Below are positions 54,171 through 63,099 of a stretch of DNA of 64,000 bases, in pieces. The stretch is from positions 1 through 64,000 of the forward strand of contig JAEYUW010000043.1 of NCBI GenBank assembly GCA_023432225.1, given 5' to 3'. This DNA is from Verrucomicrobiota bacterium. Its GTDB lineage: Bacteria; Verrucomicrobiota; Verrucomicrobiia; Opitutales; Opitutaceae. The notes under the pieces are model-generated. The model saw only the letters and a list, made by a program, of their open reading frames with translations, was not told the DNA's origin and did not search any database. The position numbers were made by a program, and so were the translations under genes. Position 1 is the first letter of the stretch. Each line of letters opens with the position of its first letter.

Positions 54171-57023
54171 ATGTCGCTTTCCGTCGTTGGCCAACGTTGC
54201 CTCAGTGAACGCGAGCCCGAGCTCGGGCTCGGCGTGGTCGCGCAGATTGACCGCGCGGCCAAGCGGATCGCGGTCGACTTCCCTGCGGCGGGCGAACGCC
54301 GCCTCTACGCGCTGAACACGCCGGTGCTGAAACGCGTGCAGTTCCGCGTCGGCGAGATTGTCGCCCCACGCACCGGAGCGCGCTTCACCATCGAGAACGT
54401 GACGGACGACGACGGTCTGCTGACCTACGCGGGCGAGGGACGCCGCGTGCGCGAGGATGAGGTGTCCGACGTCACCAGTGTCAGCCGTCCGCCGGAGCGG
54501 TTGCTCGCGGGGCAGGCGGAGCCGGGCGAAGTCTTCGACCTGCGGCTGCGCACGTTGCGCTGGCAGGCCGCGTGGCGGCAGTCGGAAGTGCGCGGCTTTC
54601 TCGGCGCGCGCGTCGATCTGATCCCGCATCAGTTCTACATCCTGCAGGAAGTGGCTTCGCGTCGGTTGCCGCGTGTGTTGCTCGCCGACGAAGTCGGCCT
54701 CGGCAAAACGATCGAAGCCAGTCTGATTTTGCAACGCTTGCTCTCCGTCGGGCAGGTGCGGCGCACGCTGGTGCTCGTGCCGGAATCGCTGACGCATCAA
54801 TGGTTCGTCGAGCTGCTGCGGCGGTTCAATCTCTGGTTCAGCATCTACGACGAAGCGCGCTGCACCGAATGCGAGCGCAGCGAGCCCGGCCAGAATCCAT
54901 TCCTCGCCGCGCAGCTCGCGCTCGCGAGCACCGAATTCCTCGCGACGAGCGAGACGCGACGCGAGCAAGCGGTGGCGGCGGGGTGGGATCTGCTGATCGT
55001 TGACGAAGCGCACCACCTCGAGTGGACGCCCGAGTCGCCGAGCGCCGGCTATCAACTCGTGGAGCAACTCGCCGCGCGCACGCCGGGTCTGTTGTTGCTC
55101 ACCGCGACGCCGACTCAGCTCGGGCTCGCGGGGCATTTCGCGCGGCTGCGGTTGCTCGATCCGGCGCGCTACACGGATTTCGCGCAATTCACCGCCGAGG
55201 CGAACAAGTTCACAGCCGTCGCCGCCATTGCCGACAAGATCGTCGGCCAGCGCGCGTTGACCGCGAAGGATCAGGCGGCGCTGCGGAAGCTCTTCACGCG
55301 CGATCCGGCGCGCGTCGAAGAACACTTGTCGGCGCTCGCCGCCGGGCGGCCCGGTGCGCGCGAGGCGCTGTTGCGCACGCTGCTCGATCAACACGGCACA
55401 GGCCGCGTCGTTTTCCGCAACACGCGAGCGAGCATGAGCGGGTTCCCGCGTCGTCAGTTTTGCCCCGTGCCGCTCGAAGCAGCCGACGACGCCACGCTGC
55501 TGGCACGCATCGCCCGGGAAATCGAGGCGGAGGAAACGGGTAACGAGTCATCGATTCGCTACTCGTTCCGCGACGACCCGCGCATCGCGTGGCTCGCCGA
55601 GTTTCTGTCCGAGAAGAAGCCGGCGAAGGTGCTGCTCATCTGTCGCTCCGCGCGAAAAGTCGCGGCGATCGAGGCAGCGTTGCAGGAAAAGGCGGCGTTC
55701 AAGGTCGGGCAGTTTCACGAGGGCCTGCCGCTCGTGCAGCGCGATCGGCAAGCGGCATGGTTCGCGGAGCCCGATGGCGCGCAGCTGTTGCTGTGCTCCG
55801 AGATCGGCAGCGAGGGGCGCAATTTCCAGTTCGCGCATCATCTCGTGCTTTTCGATCTGCCGCTGAACCCCGGCCTCGTCGAGCAGCGCATCGGGCGTCT
55901 CGATCGCATCGGCCAAACGGAGACGATTCGCGTGCACGTGCCGTTCGTGCGCGGCAGCGCGGAGGAGCCGTTGGTCGAATGGTATCACGCCGGGCTCGAT
56001 GCATTCGAAACGCCGCTGCACGGCGGCACGGATTATCAGGAGGAGTTTCGCGTCCCGCTCCTGACGCTGGCGACCGGTTTCGCGACGCGCGGCGCGGAGC
56101 GGCAAAAGGAATTGGAAAAGCTCGTGGCGGAAACGCAGGCGTTTCGTCGCGAGCGGGCAAAACGCATCGAAAAAGGACGTGACCGCCTGCTTGAACTGAA
56201 CTCCTTCGATGCCGCCGCGGCGGCGCGCGTGCTCGACGCGATTCGTGCGGCGGAGGCGGATCGTTCGGTGCGCACGCTCCTGCTCGATCTGCTCGATCAC
56301 TTCGGCGTCGCGGTGAAGGAGCACGAGGGCGTCGAGATCACGCTCGATGCGAGCCACGCCTACGTGGAGAGCTTTCCGTCGATTCCGGCCGATGGGCTGC
56401 TGGCGACCTTTGCTCGCCAGCGCGCGCTGTCGCGCGAGGACATCGCCTTTCTGTCGGCCGACCACGCGCTGTTGCGCGACACCTGCGATCTGCTCGTCGA
56501 TTCGCCGGCCGGCACGACGGCCTTTGGTGCGGTGGTCGGCGACGCGCCGAATCTTTTCGTCGAGGCCGTCTATGTGCTCGAACCCGTCGCGGAAGCGCGC
56601 TGGAGCGTGGATCGCTTCCTCGCGCCGCAGCCGGTGCGCGTGGTCGTGGACGTGCGCGGAACCGATCTGACTGAAGCGCGCACGGCAGAGGACGTCGCCG
56701 ATGCGTTCGAAGACGGCGATCTGCACCGGTTCCTCGAACAACCGGGTTTCAACGCGGCGGTGCTGAAGAAGCTGGTGGCGTCGGCCGAGAAAGAAGCCGA
56801 AGTGCGCGCGGCGCGCGTGCGCAGCGCCGCCAGCGAGCGCGCCGAATCGGTCTTGAATGCGGAAAGGCAGCGCCTGCTGGATTTGCAGAAGCTGAACGAC
56901 CACGTTCGTCCCGAAGAGATCGCCCTCGTCGTGGCACAACTCGAGCAGGTTCGTGCCGCGATCGGTGCGGCGCGGTTGCGGTTGGATTCGTTGCGGCTGG
57001 TGTTGCAGCGCCCGCGCACCTGA
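54171..57023 (+). CDS. rapA: RNA polymerase-associated helicase-like protein RapA
   Basis: This Swi2/Snf2 ATPase recycles RNA polymerase. The sequence matches E. coli RapA closely from memory: LGLGVVAQIDRAAKRIAVDFPAAGE at the N-terminal Tudor-like domain, IPHQFYILQEVASRRLPRVLLADEVGLGKTIEA (Walker A near residue 175), WDLLIVDEAHHLEW (Walker B at about 277), LLLTATPTQLGLAGHFARLRLLDP and LVEQRIGRLDRIGQ. Length 950 versus 968. It is not a restriction or defence helicase. The gene lies between kinase and punA without overlap. Confidence 0.93.
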   Translation: MSLSVVGQRCLSEREPELGLGVVAQIDRAAKRIAVDFPAAGERRLYALNTPVLKRVQFRVGEIVAPRTGARFTIENVTDDDGLLTYAGEGRRVREDEVSDVTSVSRPPERLLAGQAEPGEVFDLRLRTLRWQAAWRQSEVRGFLGARVDLIPHQFYILQEVASRRLPRVLLADEVGLGKTIEASLILQRLLSVGQVRRTLVLVPESLTHQWFVELLRRFNLWFSIYDEARCTECERSEPGQNPFLAAQLALASTEFLATSETRREQAVAAGWDLLIVDEAHHLEWTPESPSAGYQLVEQLAARTPGLLLLTATPTQLGLAGHFARLRLLDPARYTDFAQFTAEANKFTAVAAIADKIVGQRALTAKDQAALRKLFTRDPARVEEHLSALAAGRPGAREALLRTLLDQHGTGRVVFRNTRASMSGFPRRQFCPVPLEAADDATLLARIAREIEAEETGNESSIRYSFRDDPRIAWLAEFLSEKKPAKVLLICRSARKVAAIEAALQEKAAFKVGQFHEGLPLVQRDRQAAWFAEPDGAQLLLCSEIGSEGRNFQFAHHLVLFDLPLNPGLVEQRIGRLDRIGQTETIRVHVPFVRGSAEEPLVEWYHAGLDAFETPLHGGTDYQEEFRVPLLTLATGFATRGAERQKELEKLVAETQAFRRERAKRIEKGRDRLLELNSFDAAAAARVLDAIRAAEADRSVRTLLLDLLDHFGVAVKEHEGVEITLDASHAYVESFPSIPADGLLATFARQRALSREDIAFLSADHALLRDTCDLLVDSPAGTTAFGAVVGDAPNLFVEAVYVLEPVAEARWSVDRFLAPQPVRVVVDVRGTDLTEARTAEDVADAFEDGDLHRFLEQPGFNAAVLKKLVASAEKEAEVRAARVRSAASERAESVLNAERQRLLDLQKLNDHVRPEEIALVVAQLEQVRAAIGAARLRLDSLRLVLQRPRT

Positions 57024-57116
57024 CGAGCACCGGTGGACATGCGATCGCGGTGCCGGGTTGGCGTGACGGCAAATGCAGGCTTCCGCCGCGCGCGGCGTTC
57101 GCGTTAGCTAGCGCGC

Positions 57117-57950
57117 ATGACCGAACAACAGCAGCACGTCGAAAACGTCCGCCTGTCCGCCGAGAAGATCACGGCCGCTTGCGGAAAACTCGCGCCGAAG
57201 ATCGCGATCATCCTCGGCTCCGGCCTCGGTGGTCTGGCGGCGAAGGTCGAGAGTCCCGTCGTGCTGGCCTATCGCGATCTGCCGGGCTTCCCGGTGCTCA
57301 CGGTCGCTGGGCACGCGGGGCAATTGATCATCGGCAAGCTCGGGGGCGTGCCCGTCATCGTGTTGAACGGCCGCAAGCATTTCTACGAGACCGCCGACGC
57401 TTATCCGCTGAAGACGATGATTCGCTCGGTGCGCGCGGCCGGCGTCGAGACGCTGTTTCTCTCCAACGCCGCGGGCAGCCTCCGCGCGCACATCGGCGTG
57501 AGCCAGCTGATGCTCATCACCGATCACATCAATTTCCTCGGCCTCAACCCGCTCACGGGCCCGAACGACGAGACGTTCGGTCCGCGGTTTTTCCCCGTCA
57601 CCGACGCGTGGGATGCTGGGCTGCGTGCGAAGATCAAAACCGTGGCGCAGCGCGAGGGCGTGACGCTGCACGAGGGCGTCTACGTGGCATTCCGCGGGCC
57701 GTCCTTCGAGACCCCGTCGGAGATCCGCATGGTGCAAGGGTGGGGCGCTGACGCCGTCGGCATGTCGAGTGTGCCGGATTGCCTGATCGCACGCCACTGC
57801 GGGCTGAAGGTTGCGGGCGTCTCGTGCATCACGAACATGGGCGCGGGACTCTCTGATGAGCATCTCACGCACGCGCACACGCTCGAAAACGCCGCAAAGG
57901 GTGCAGCTGCGTTCGAGAAGCTGGTGATCGCGGCGGTGAAGGAACTCTGA
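57117..57950 (+). CDS. punA: Purine nucleoside phosphorylase
   Basis: This trimeric phosphorylase splits (deoxy)guanosine and inosine with phosphate. It has 277 residues. Motifs are ILGSGLGGLAAKV, VLTVAGHAGQLIIGKLGG, the phosphate/sugar loop NGRKHFYETADAYP, SNAAGSLRAHIGVSQLMLITDHINFLG, GPSFETPSEIRM and GADAVGMSSVPDCLIARHCG. The usual HGR-x-H-x-YEG box reads NGR-x-H-x-YET, a modest departure. The SCITNMGAGLSDEHLTH stretch holds the base-binding Asn. It stands alone. Confidence 0.93.
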   Translation: MTEQQQHVENVRLSAEKITAACGKLAPKIAIILGSGLGGLAAKVESPVVLAYRDLPGFPVLTVAGHAGQLIIGKLGGVPVIVLNGRKHFYETADAYPLKTMIRSVRAAGVETLFLSNAAGSLRAHIGVSQLMLITDHINFLGLNPLTGPNDETFGPRFFPVTDAWDAGLRAKIKTVAQREGVTLHEGVYVAFRGPSFETPSEIRMVQGWGADAVGMSSVPDCLIARHCGLKVAGVSCITNMGAGLSDEHLTHAHTLENAAKGAAAFEKLVIAAVKEL

Positions 57951-58004
57951 GCGGGACTCCTGCTGTCTGGCGCGGTTCTCGGTCGAGAAACTGCAAACTC
58001 AAAG

Positions 58005-58058
58005 GTGGTCGCCGCTGTCCCAGCGGCGACCGGCGTCGGTAGGGACACCGACGCCCAC
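58005..58058. repeat. REP/BIME-like element, GTGG feet
   Basis: GTGG + TCGCCGCTG-TCC-CAGCGGCGA on the left, and GGCGTCGGT-AGGG-ACACCGACGCC + CCAC on the right. The left stem also occurs at 15061 and 62986. Confidence 0.7.
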
Positions 58059-58146
58059 CAATCGCATGAGTCCGGCTGAGGGCTGGTAGGCAGTTCGCTT
58101 GCGGACGCGCAGAGGCGCGCGCGGCCCGCTGGCCCGCTGCTTCGCC

Positions 58147-58464
58147 TCAGTTGCCCTTCGTCGACTTGGCGAGATCGTCTTCGAACCTATCCTGCCTGGC
58201 CCGCTGCTTGGCGCTCGAGTCGTAGAGCGTGTAGCTCTCGGTCGAGTTACCGAGGTTGCTCCACTCTTCCTGCGCCTTCATGGCAGCGTCGCCGTCCTTC
58301 AAGCCCATTTGCTTCAACTGCGATTCGCGACGGGCGATCCACGTGGCGCGGTTCACGCCATCGCGCTGGGATGCCGCGCCGGGGACGTTGGCCGGAGCTT
58401 CGCAACCGGCGAGCAGGAGAGCGACGAGCAGAGCGAAAAACGAGACGCACGCGCGCGATTTCAT
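58147..58464 (-). CDS. Small lipoprotein, hypothetical
   Basis: This 105-residue protein has a clear lipobox (LLVALLLAGC at residues 12-21). The mature part is hydrophilic and helical (RESQLKQMGLKDGDAAMKAQEEW, then DSSAKQRARQDRFEDDLAKS). It has no recognised domain. ATG 58464 was chosen because it starts the signal peptide; the context is GCC-ATG. It diverges from the gamma-glutamyltransferase-like gene. Confidence 0.65.
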   Translation of the reverse strand: MKSRACVSFFALLVALLLAGCEAPANVPGAASQRDGVNRATWIARRESQLKQMGLKDGDAAMKAQEEWSNLGNSTESYTLYDSSAKQRARQDRFEDDLAKSTKGN

Positions 58465-58600
58465 GGCGATTTTCTGTCGCACTTCGCTACGGCGCTCAAG
58501 TGTGAAGCCGCTGGTCTGCGACGCCTTCGCGGCGCGTGGTTTGACTTGGTGCGATCGCTCGCGAGAGTAGCCACGTCCGCGCCGCTCAACCCCTACCGCC

Positions 58601-60493
58601 ATGCGCTCCTGCTTCCGTTGCCTGTCCGCCGTCGCGCTTTGCTCGCTGACGTTCATTCTTCCCGTCCACGCCCAGCGCACCAACAAGCCGATCCTCCACG
58701 GCAAAAACTGGGTCGCCGTCACCGGCAAGCCGCTCGCGGCCACGGCCGGTGCGATGATTTTCACGAAGGGTGGCAACGCCATCGATGCCACCTGCGCGAT
58801 GCTCGCCGCGACGTGCACCATGTGGGACACGCTCGGCTGGGGTGGCGAGACGCAGGCGCTGATCTACAACCCGCACACGAAACAGGTCGTCGGCATCAAC
58901 GCGCTCGGCGTGGCGCCGACCGGCGCGACGGTCGAGTTCTACCAAAAGAACGGCTACGCCTATCCACCCGAATACGGTCCGCTCGCCGCGGTGACGCCGG
59001 GCACGCCGGGCGGCTTGATGACGATGCTCGCGGAATACGGCACGATGTCCCTCGCTGATGTGCTCGCGCCCGCCATCGCGATGGCGGACGGCTATCCGAT
59101 CGAGTCGCAGGCCGCCGACCAAATCGAGCGCTTCCGCGGCGGAATTTCGAAGTGGCCGTATTCGAAGAACGTTTTTCTCACGCACCTCGATGAAAAGGAT
59201 GCGGCGAAGCGTGCCGCGCCGCGCGGCGGCGAGATTTTCCATCAACCCGACTTGGCCGCGATGCTGCGCCAACTCGTCGATGCCGAAAAGGCAGCGCTCG
59301 CAGCCGGCAAGGATCGCAAAGCCGCGATCATGGCTGCCTACGACCGTTTCTACCGCGGTGACATCGCCGATGAACTCGTCCGCAGCACGCGCGAGCAAGG
59401 CGGCTTGTTCACGAAGGAGGACCTCGCGCGCTGGCAGGTGAAGATTGAGGCGCCGGTCTCGACGAACTATCGCGGCATCGAAGTCTATAAGCTCACGACG
59501 TGGACGCAGGGGCCGGCGCTCCTGCAGGCGCTGAACATCCTCGAGAACGCCGATCTCCGCGCGATGGGCTACAACAGCGCGCGCTACATTCACACGGTTT
59601 ATCAGGCGATGAACCTGGCGTTCGCCGATCGCGATTTCTACTACGGCGATCCGGATTTCCCGCCCGAAGAACCGGTGCGCGGCCTGCTTTCAAAGGACTA
59701 CGCCAAGGCGCGCTACCAGACGATCAATTGGACGAAAAACGACGCGACGGCGCATCCGGGTGACCCGTATCCATTCCAAGGCGGCACGAACCCGTTCGCC
59801 GAATTGCTGAAAAAATGGACGCCGCAGCCGCCGACGAACGCGACGAAGCCGGCGTCGTTCCAGGTGGCCGCGACCACGCCGCCGATCTTCACGGACGACG
59901 AGTATTTCAAGATGGGCACGACCTCGATCCAGGCGGCCGATGCCGAAGGTTGGGTCGTGTCGGTTACGCCGAGCGGTGGTTGGATTCCTGCGGTCGTCGC
60001 GGGCAAGACTGGTGTCGGCCTCTCGCAACGCATGCAGAGCTGGGTGCTCGATCCCGCGTTGAATCCGTTCAACGTGCTCGAGCCCGGCAAGCGCCCGCGC
60101 GTGACGCTCACGCCGTCGCTCGCGCTGAAGGACGGTAAGCCGTTCCTCGCGTTCTCGGTGCAAGGCGGTGACACGCAGGATCAGAACCTCCTCCAGTTTT
60201 TCCTGAGCTTCGTGGAGTTCGGCATGAACGTGCAGCAGGCGACCGAGGCGGCGGCGTTCAACAGCTATCAGATGCAGTCGTCCTTCGGTGATCACCGTTC
60301 CGAACCCGGTCGCATCCAGGTTCGTGCCGACACGCCGTCGTGGGTGCGCGCCGAACTGGCGAAGATGGGCTACAAGGTGGAAACCGCCGAGCGCACGAGC
60401 GGGCCCGTGACGGCGATCTACATCGATCAGGCGAACCGCGCGTTCCAAGGCGCGGCGTCGGACTTCGGCGAGGATTACGGCATCGCGTGGTAG
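58601..60493 (+). CDS. ggt: Gamma-glutamyltransferase-like Ntn hydrolase
   Basis: This 630-residue exported protein (signal peptide LSAVALCSLTFILPVHA) is of the GGT family, self-cleaved into two chains. It has NPHTKQVVGINALGVAPTGATVEF, TPGTPGGLMTMLAEYGTMSLADVLAPAIAMADGYP and GLSQRMQSWVLDPALNPFN. The nucleophile is T440 in MGTTSIQAADAEGWVVS. The usual TTH[YF] reads TTSI, losing the His beside the nucleophile, so substrate use may differ from classical GGT. The TAG stop is supplied by the foot of a REP-like element. Confidence 0.88.
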   Translation: MRSCFRCLSAVALCSLTFILPVHAQRTNKPILHGKNWVAVTGKPLAATAGAMIFTKGGNAIDATCAMLAATCTMWDTLGWGGETQALIYNPHTKQVVGINALGVAPTGATVEFYQKNGYAYPPEYGPLAAVTPGTPGGLMTMLAEYGTMSLADVLAPAIAMADGYPIESQAADQIERFRGGISKWPYSKNVFLTHLDEKDAAKRAAPRGGEIFHQPDLAAMLRQLVDAEKAALAAGKDRKAAIMAAYDRFYRGDIADELVRSTREQGGLFTKEDLARWQVKIEAPVSTNYRGIEVYKLTTWTQGPALLQALNILENADLRAMGYNSARYIHTVYQAMNLAFADRDFYYGDPDFPPEEPVRGLLSKDYAKARYQTINWTKNDATAHPGDPYPFQGGTNPFAELLKKWTPQPPTNATKPASFQVAATTPPIFTDDEYFKMGTTSIQAADAEGWVVSVTPSGGWIPAVVAGKTGVGLSQRMQSWVLDPALNPFNVLEPGKRPRVTLTPSLALKDGKPFLAFSVQGGDTQDQNLLQFFLSFVEFGMNVQQATEAAAFNSYQMQSSFGDHRSEPGRIQVRADTPSWVRAELAKMGYKVETAERTSGPVTAIYIDQANRAFQGAASDFGEDYGIAW

Positions 60494-60551
60494 CGCAGGC
60501 GTCTCGCCTGCACCTCAGCGCTTTCGGAAGCAGGCGGGACGCCTGCGCTAC
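60490..60551. repeat. REP/BIME-like element, GTAG feet; foot is the ggt stop
   Basis: GTAG + CGCAGGCG-TCT-CGCCTGC on the left and GCAGGCG-GGA-CGCCTGCG + CTAC on the right. TAG of the left foot ends the ggt frame. Confidence 0.75.
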
Positions 60552-60633
60552 TTCGCGCGCGCCCAATTTCCGCCAACCCACGCGCACAGCTTGGGATTGC
60601 GCTGCCGTATGACACTGCTTTCCTCGACGCGCT

Positions 60634-62856
60634 GTGTCGAAAACCCGCGTCGAGATCGTCCAGGAGACTTTTCTCAACTGGCTGGCGTCCGCCCCGACGC
60701 CCACCGTTCGACTGGATGAGGACGAGCCGCTCGGCTCGCACACCTCGCTGACCGCACGTCGCGCGCGGGAGATTTTCGCGGAGCAGCTCGCGAGTCGCCT
60801 GCTCGACGTTGCCGCGCGCGAGATGCGCAAGACCAACCAGTCCTTCTACACGATCTCGAGCGCGGGCCACGAGAACAACGCCGTCATCGGCGCGCTGCTG
60901 CGGTTGGACGACCCGTGTTTCCTGCATTACCGCTCGGGTGGATTCATGATGGCGCGCTCGCGCCAGGCGGGCGATGTCGACGGTATTCTCGACACCGTGC
61001 GCTCGTTCTGCGCCTCGGCCGACGATCCTATCTCGGGCGGTCGCCACAAGGTCTGGGGCAGCAAGTCCATGTGGGTGCCGCCGCAGACGAGCACCATCGC
61101 CTCGCACCTGCCGAAGGCTTACGGCATGGCGTATTCACTCCGGCGCGCGCACCGGCTCGATGTCGAGAACGGCATCGGTGCGGACGCCATCGTGCTCTGC
61201 TCTTTTGGCGACGCCTCGGCGAATCACGCCACCGCGCTCGCCGGCATCAACTCGGCGCGCTACGCCGTGCGCCGCGGCGGCGAGGTGCCCATCGTGTTCC
61301 TTTGCGAGGACAACGGCATTGGCATCTCCGTCGAAACGCCGGCCAACTGGATTCACGACAACTTCAGCGCGCTCCCGCACCTGCATTACGTCGAACTCGA
61401 CGGGACGATGGACGTGATCTGGGATCGCGCCGCGGAAGCCATCGCGCACTGCCGCCGGACGCGGAAACCCGTTTTCCTGCACCTGCACACGGTCCGGCTC
61501 TGGGGCCACGCCGGCACCGACGCGGAGATTTCGTATCATTCCGTCGCGGAGATCGAAGCCGCCGAGGCGCGCGATCCGTTGCTCGCGAACGCGCGGATGC
61601 TTGGCGCCACCGGCGCCGCAACGCCGGACGAGCTGCGCGAAATGGTTCGCGACGTGCAGGCACGCATCGAGGCGGCGGCCGCGCAGGTCGTGCGCGCGCC
61701 GAAGCTGACGAGCGTCGCTGAGATCGTTCGACCGTTGGCGCCTTACGATGAAGCCGCGATCCGCGCGGTGGCCCGCGAGCGCGTCGAACCGGAGGTGCGG
61801 TTTGAGCATTTCGGCACGTTGCCTGAAAAGGAAACCGCGCCGCTGAAGCGCACGCTGTGCGCGCACGTGAACGCGGCGCTCGCGGACGAAATGCTGCGCT
61901 TTCCCGAGATCAGCGTCTTCGGCGAGGATGTCGGTCGAAAGGGTGGCGTCTATGGCGCGACGCAAGGTTTGCAGAAGGCGTTCGGGCCGCACCGCTGTTT
62001 CGACACGCTGCTCGACGAGACGACGATTCTCGGCACGGCGCAGGGCGCGGCGACGGCCGGGCTGCTGCCGATTCCCGAGATCCAATATCTCGCCTACCTC
62101 CATAACGCGCTCGACCAGCTGCGCGGCGAGGCGTGCTCGCTGCAGTATTTTTCCAACGGCAAGTTTGCGAACCCGATGGTCGTGCGCGTGCAGGGGCTGG
62201 CCTACCAGAAGGGTTTCGGCGGGCATTTTCACAACGACAACTCTATCGGCGCGCTGCGCGACATCCCGGGACTGATCGTTGGTGTGCCGTCGCGCGGCGA
62301 CGATGCGGCGATGATGTTGCGCGGACTCGTGGCGACGGCGCGCGCGTGCGGTCGCGTGTCGGTTTTCATCGAGCCGATCGCGCTCTACCACGAACGCGAT
62401 TTGCATGCCGACGGCGACGCCGCGTGGTTGTTCGACTATCCGACTCCCGAGCGGATGCTACTGCCTGGCGAAGTCGGCGTTTATCACCCGAAGGCGAAGG
62501 ATCTGCTCATCGTGACCTACGGCAATGGCGTGCGCCTCTCGCTGCGCGCCGCGCGGATGTTGGCCGAAAAGAAAATCGCCGCGCGCGTGCTCGACGCGCG
62601 CTGGCTGAATCCGTTGCCACTCGAGTCCATCAAGAAGCACGCCGTGGCGTGCGGCCGCGTGCTGGTGGCCGACGAGTGTCGCGCGACGGCGGGCGGCATC
62701 GCGGATGCGGTGATCGCGGCGCTGGCCGAGGCAGGTTTCGATGGTCCGATGGCCTCCGTGCGCGCGGTAGATACCTACGTGCCGCTCGCGGCGGCGGCGA
62801 ATTTGGTGCTGATCTCCGACCGGCAGATCGCGGAGGCGGCGGAGAGATTGATGTAG
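60634..62856 (+). CDS. Fused alpha-beta 2-oxoacid dehydrogenase E1
   Basis: This 740-residue thiamine diphosphate enzyme has the E1 alpha half (SSAGHENNAVIGALLRLDDPCFLHYRSGGFMMARSR, ThDP motif CSFGDASANHATALAGINSARY near residue 190) and the E1 beta half (NAALADEMLRFPEISVFGEDVGRKGGVYGATQGLQ, LLDETTILGTAQGAATAGLLPIPEIQY) in one chain. It is closest in pattern to branched-chain 2-oxoacid dehydrogenase E1. No E2 or E3 gene is in the window. The start is GTG 60634. Its TAG stop is the foot of a REP-like element. Confidence 0.88.
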   Translation: MSKTRVEIVQETFLNWLASAPTPTVRLDEDEPLGSHTSLTARRAREIFAEQLASRLLDVAAREMRKTNQSFYTISSAGHENNAVIGALLRLDDPCFLHYRSGGFMMARSRQAGDVDGILDTVRSFCASADDPISGGRHKVWGSKSMWVPPQTSTIASHLPKAYGMAYSLRRAHRLDVENGIGADAIVLCSFGDASANHATALAGINSARYAVRRGGEVPIVFLCEDNGIGISVETPANWIHDNFSALPHLHYVELDGTMDVIWDRAAEAIAHCRRTRKPVFLHLHTVRLWGHAGTDAEISYHSVAEIEAAEARDPLLANARMLGATGAATPDELREMVRDVQARIEAAAAQVVRAPKLTSVAEIVRPLAPYDEAAIRAVARERVEPEVRFEHFGTLPEKETAPLKRTLCAHVNAALADEMLRFPEISVFGEDVGRKGGVYGATQGLQKAFGPHRCFDTLLDETTILGTAQGAATAGLLPIPEIQYLAYLHNALDQLRGEACSLQYFSNGKFANPMVVRVQGLAYQKGFGGHFHNDNSIGALRDIPGLIVGVPSRGDDAAMMLRGLVATARACGRVSVFIEPIALYHERDLHADGDAAWLFDYPTPERMLLPGEVGVYHPKAKDLLIVTYGNGVRLSLRAARMLAEKKIAARVLDARWLNPLPLESIKKHAVACGRVLVADECRATAGGIADAVIAALAEAGFDGPMASVRAVDTYVPLAAAANLVLISDRQIAEAAERLM

Positions 62857-62940
62857 GGCCTCACCTTGTGTGAGGCCTCGTTTCCGTTCGCGGCATACGC
62901 CGCGCTTGCGAGTTAGGCTCGACACGAGGTCGAGCCCTAC
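62853..62940. repeat. REP/BIME-like element, GTAG feet; foot is the E1 stop
   Basis: GTAG + GGCCTCAC-CTTGT-GTGAGGCC on the left, and GGCTCGAC-ACGAG-GTCGAGCC + CTAC on the right. The two stems are those of the element at 10385, but in swapped order. Confidence 0.75.
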
Positions 62941-62985
62941 AGCGGCAGGCGCTTCGCCTTCCGGGCAGATCGCTGCGAGGCAACG

Positions 62986-63010
62986 GTGGTCGCCGCTGTC
63001 CCAGGGGCTG
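62986..63010. repeat. Degraded GTGG REP-like hairpin
   Basis: GTGG + TCGCCGCTGTCCCAGGGGC: the left arm is intact and the right arm of the stem is broken. It lies between two GTAG-type elements. Confidence 0.5.
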
Positions 63011-63024
63011 CGGTTATCCGCAAG

Positions 63025-63080
63025 GTAGCGGGAGCTTCCAGCTCCCGGGAAGCGATGCGGGAGCAAGATGCTCCCGCTAC
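63025..63080. repeat. REP/BIME-like element, GTAG feet
   Basis: GTAG + CGGGAGCT-TCC-AGCTCCCG on the left and CGGGAGCA-AGAT-GCTCCCG + CTAC on the right. It is a close relative of the element at 8285. Confidence 0.75.
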
Positions 63081-63099
63081 TTTGGTCGCAAGTCGTGTT

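Noticed and set aside
54171..57023. SNF2 helicase as part of a defence island
   Set aside because: Domain order and motifs match RapA throughout; no nuclease or methylase is adjacent.
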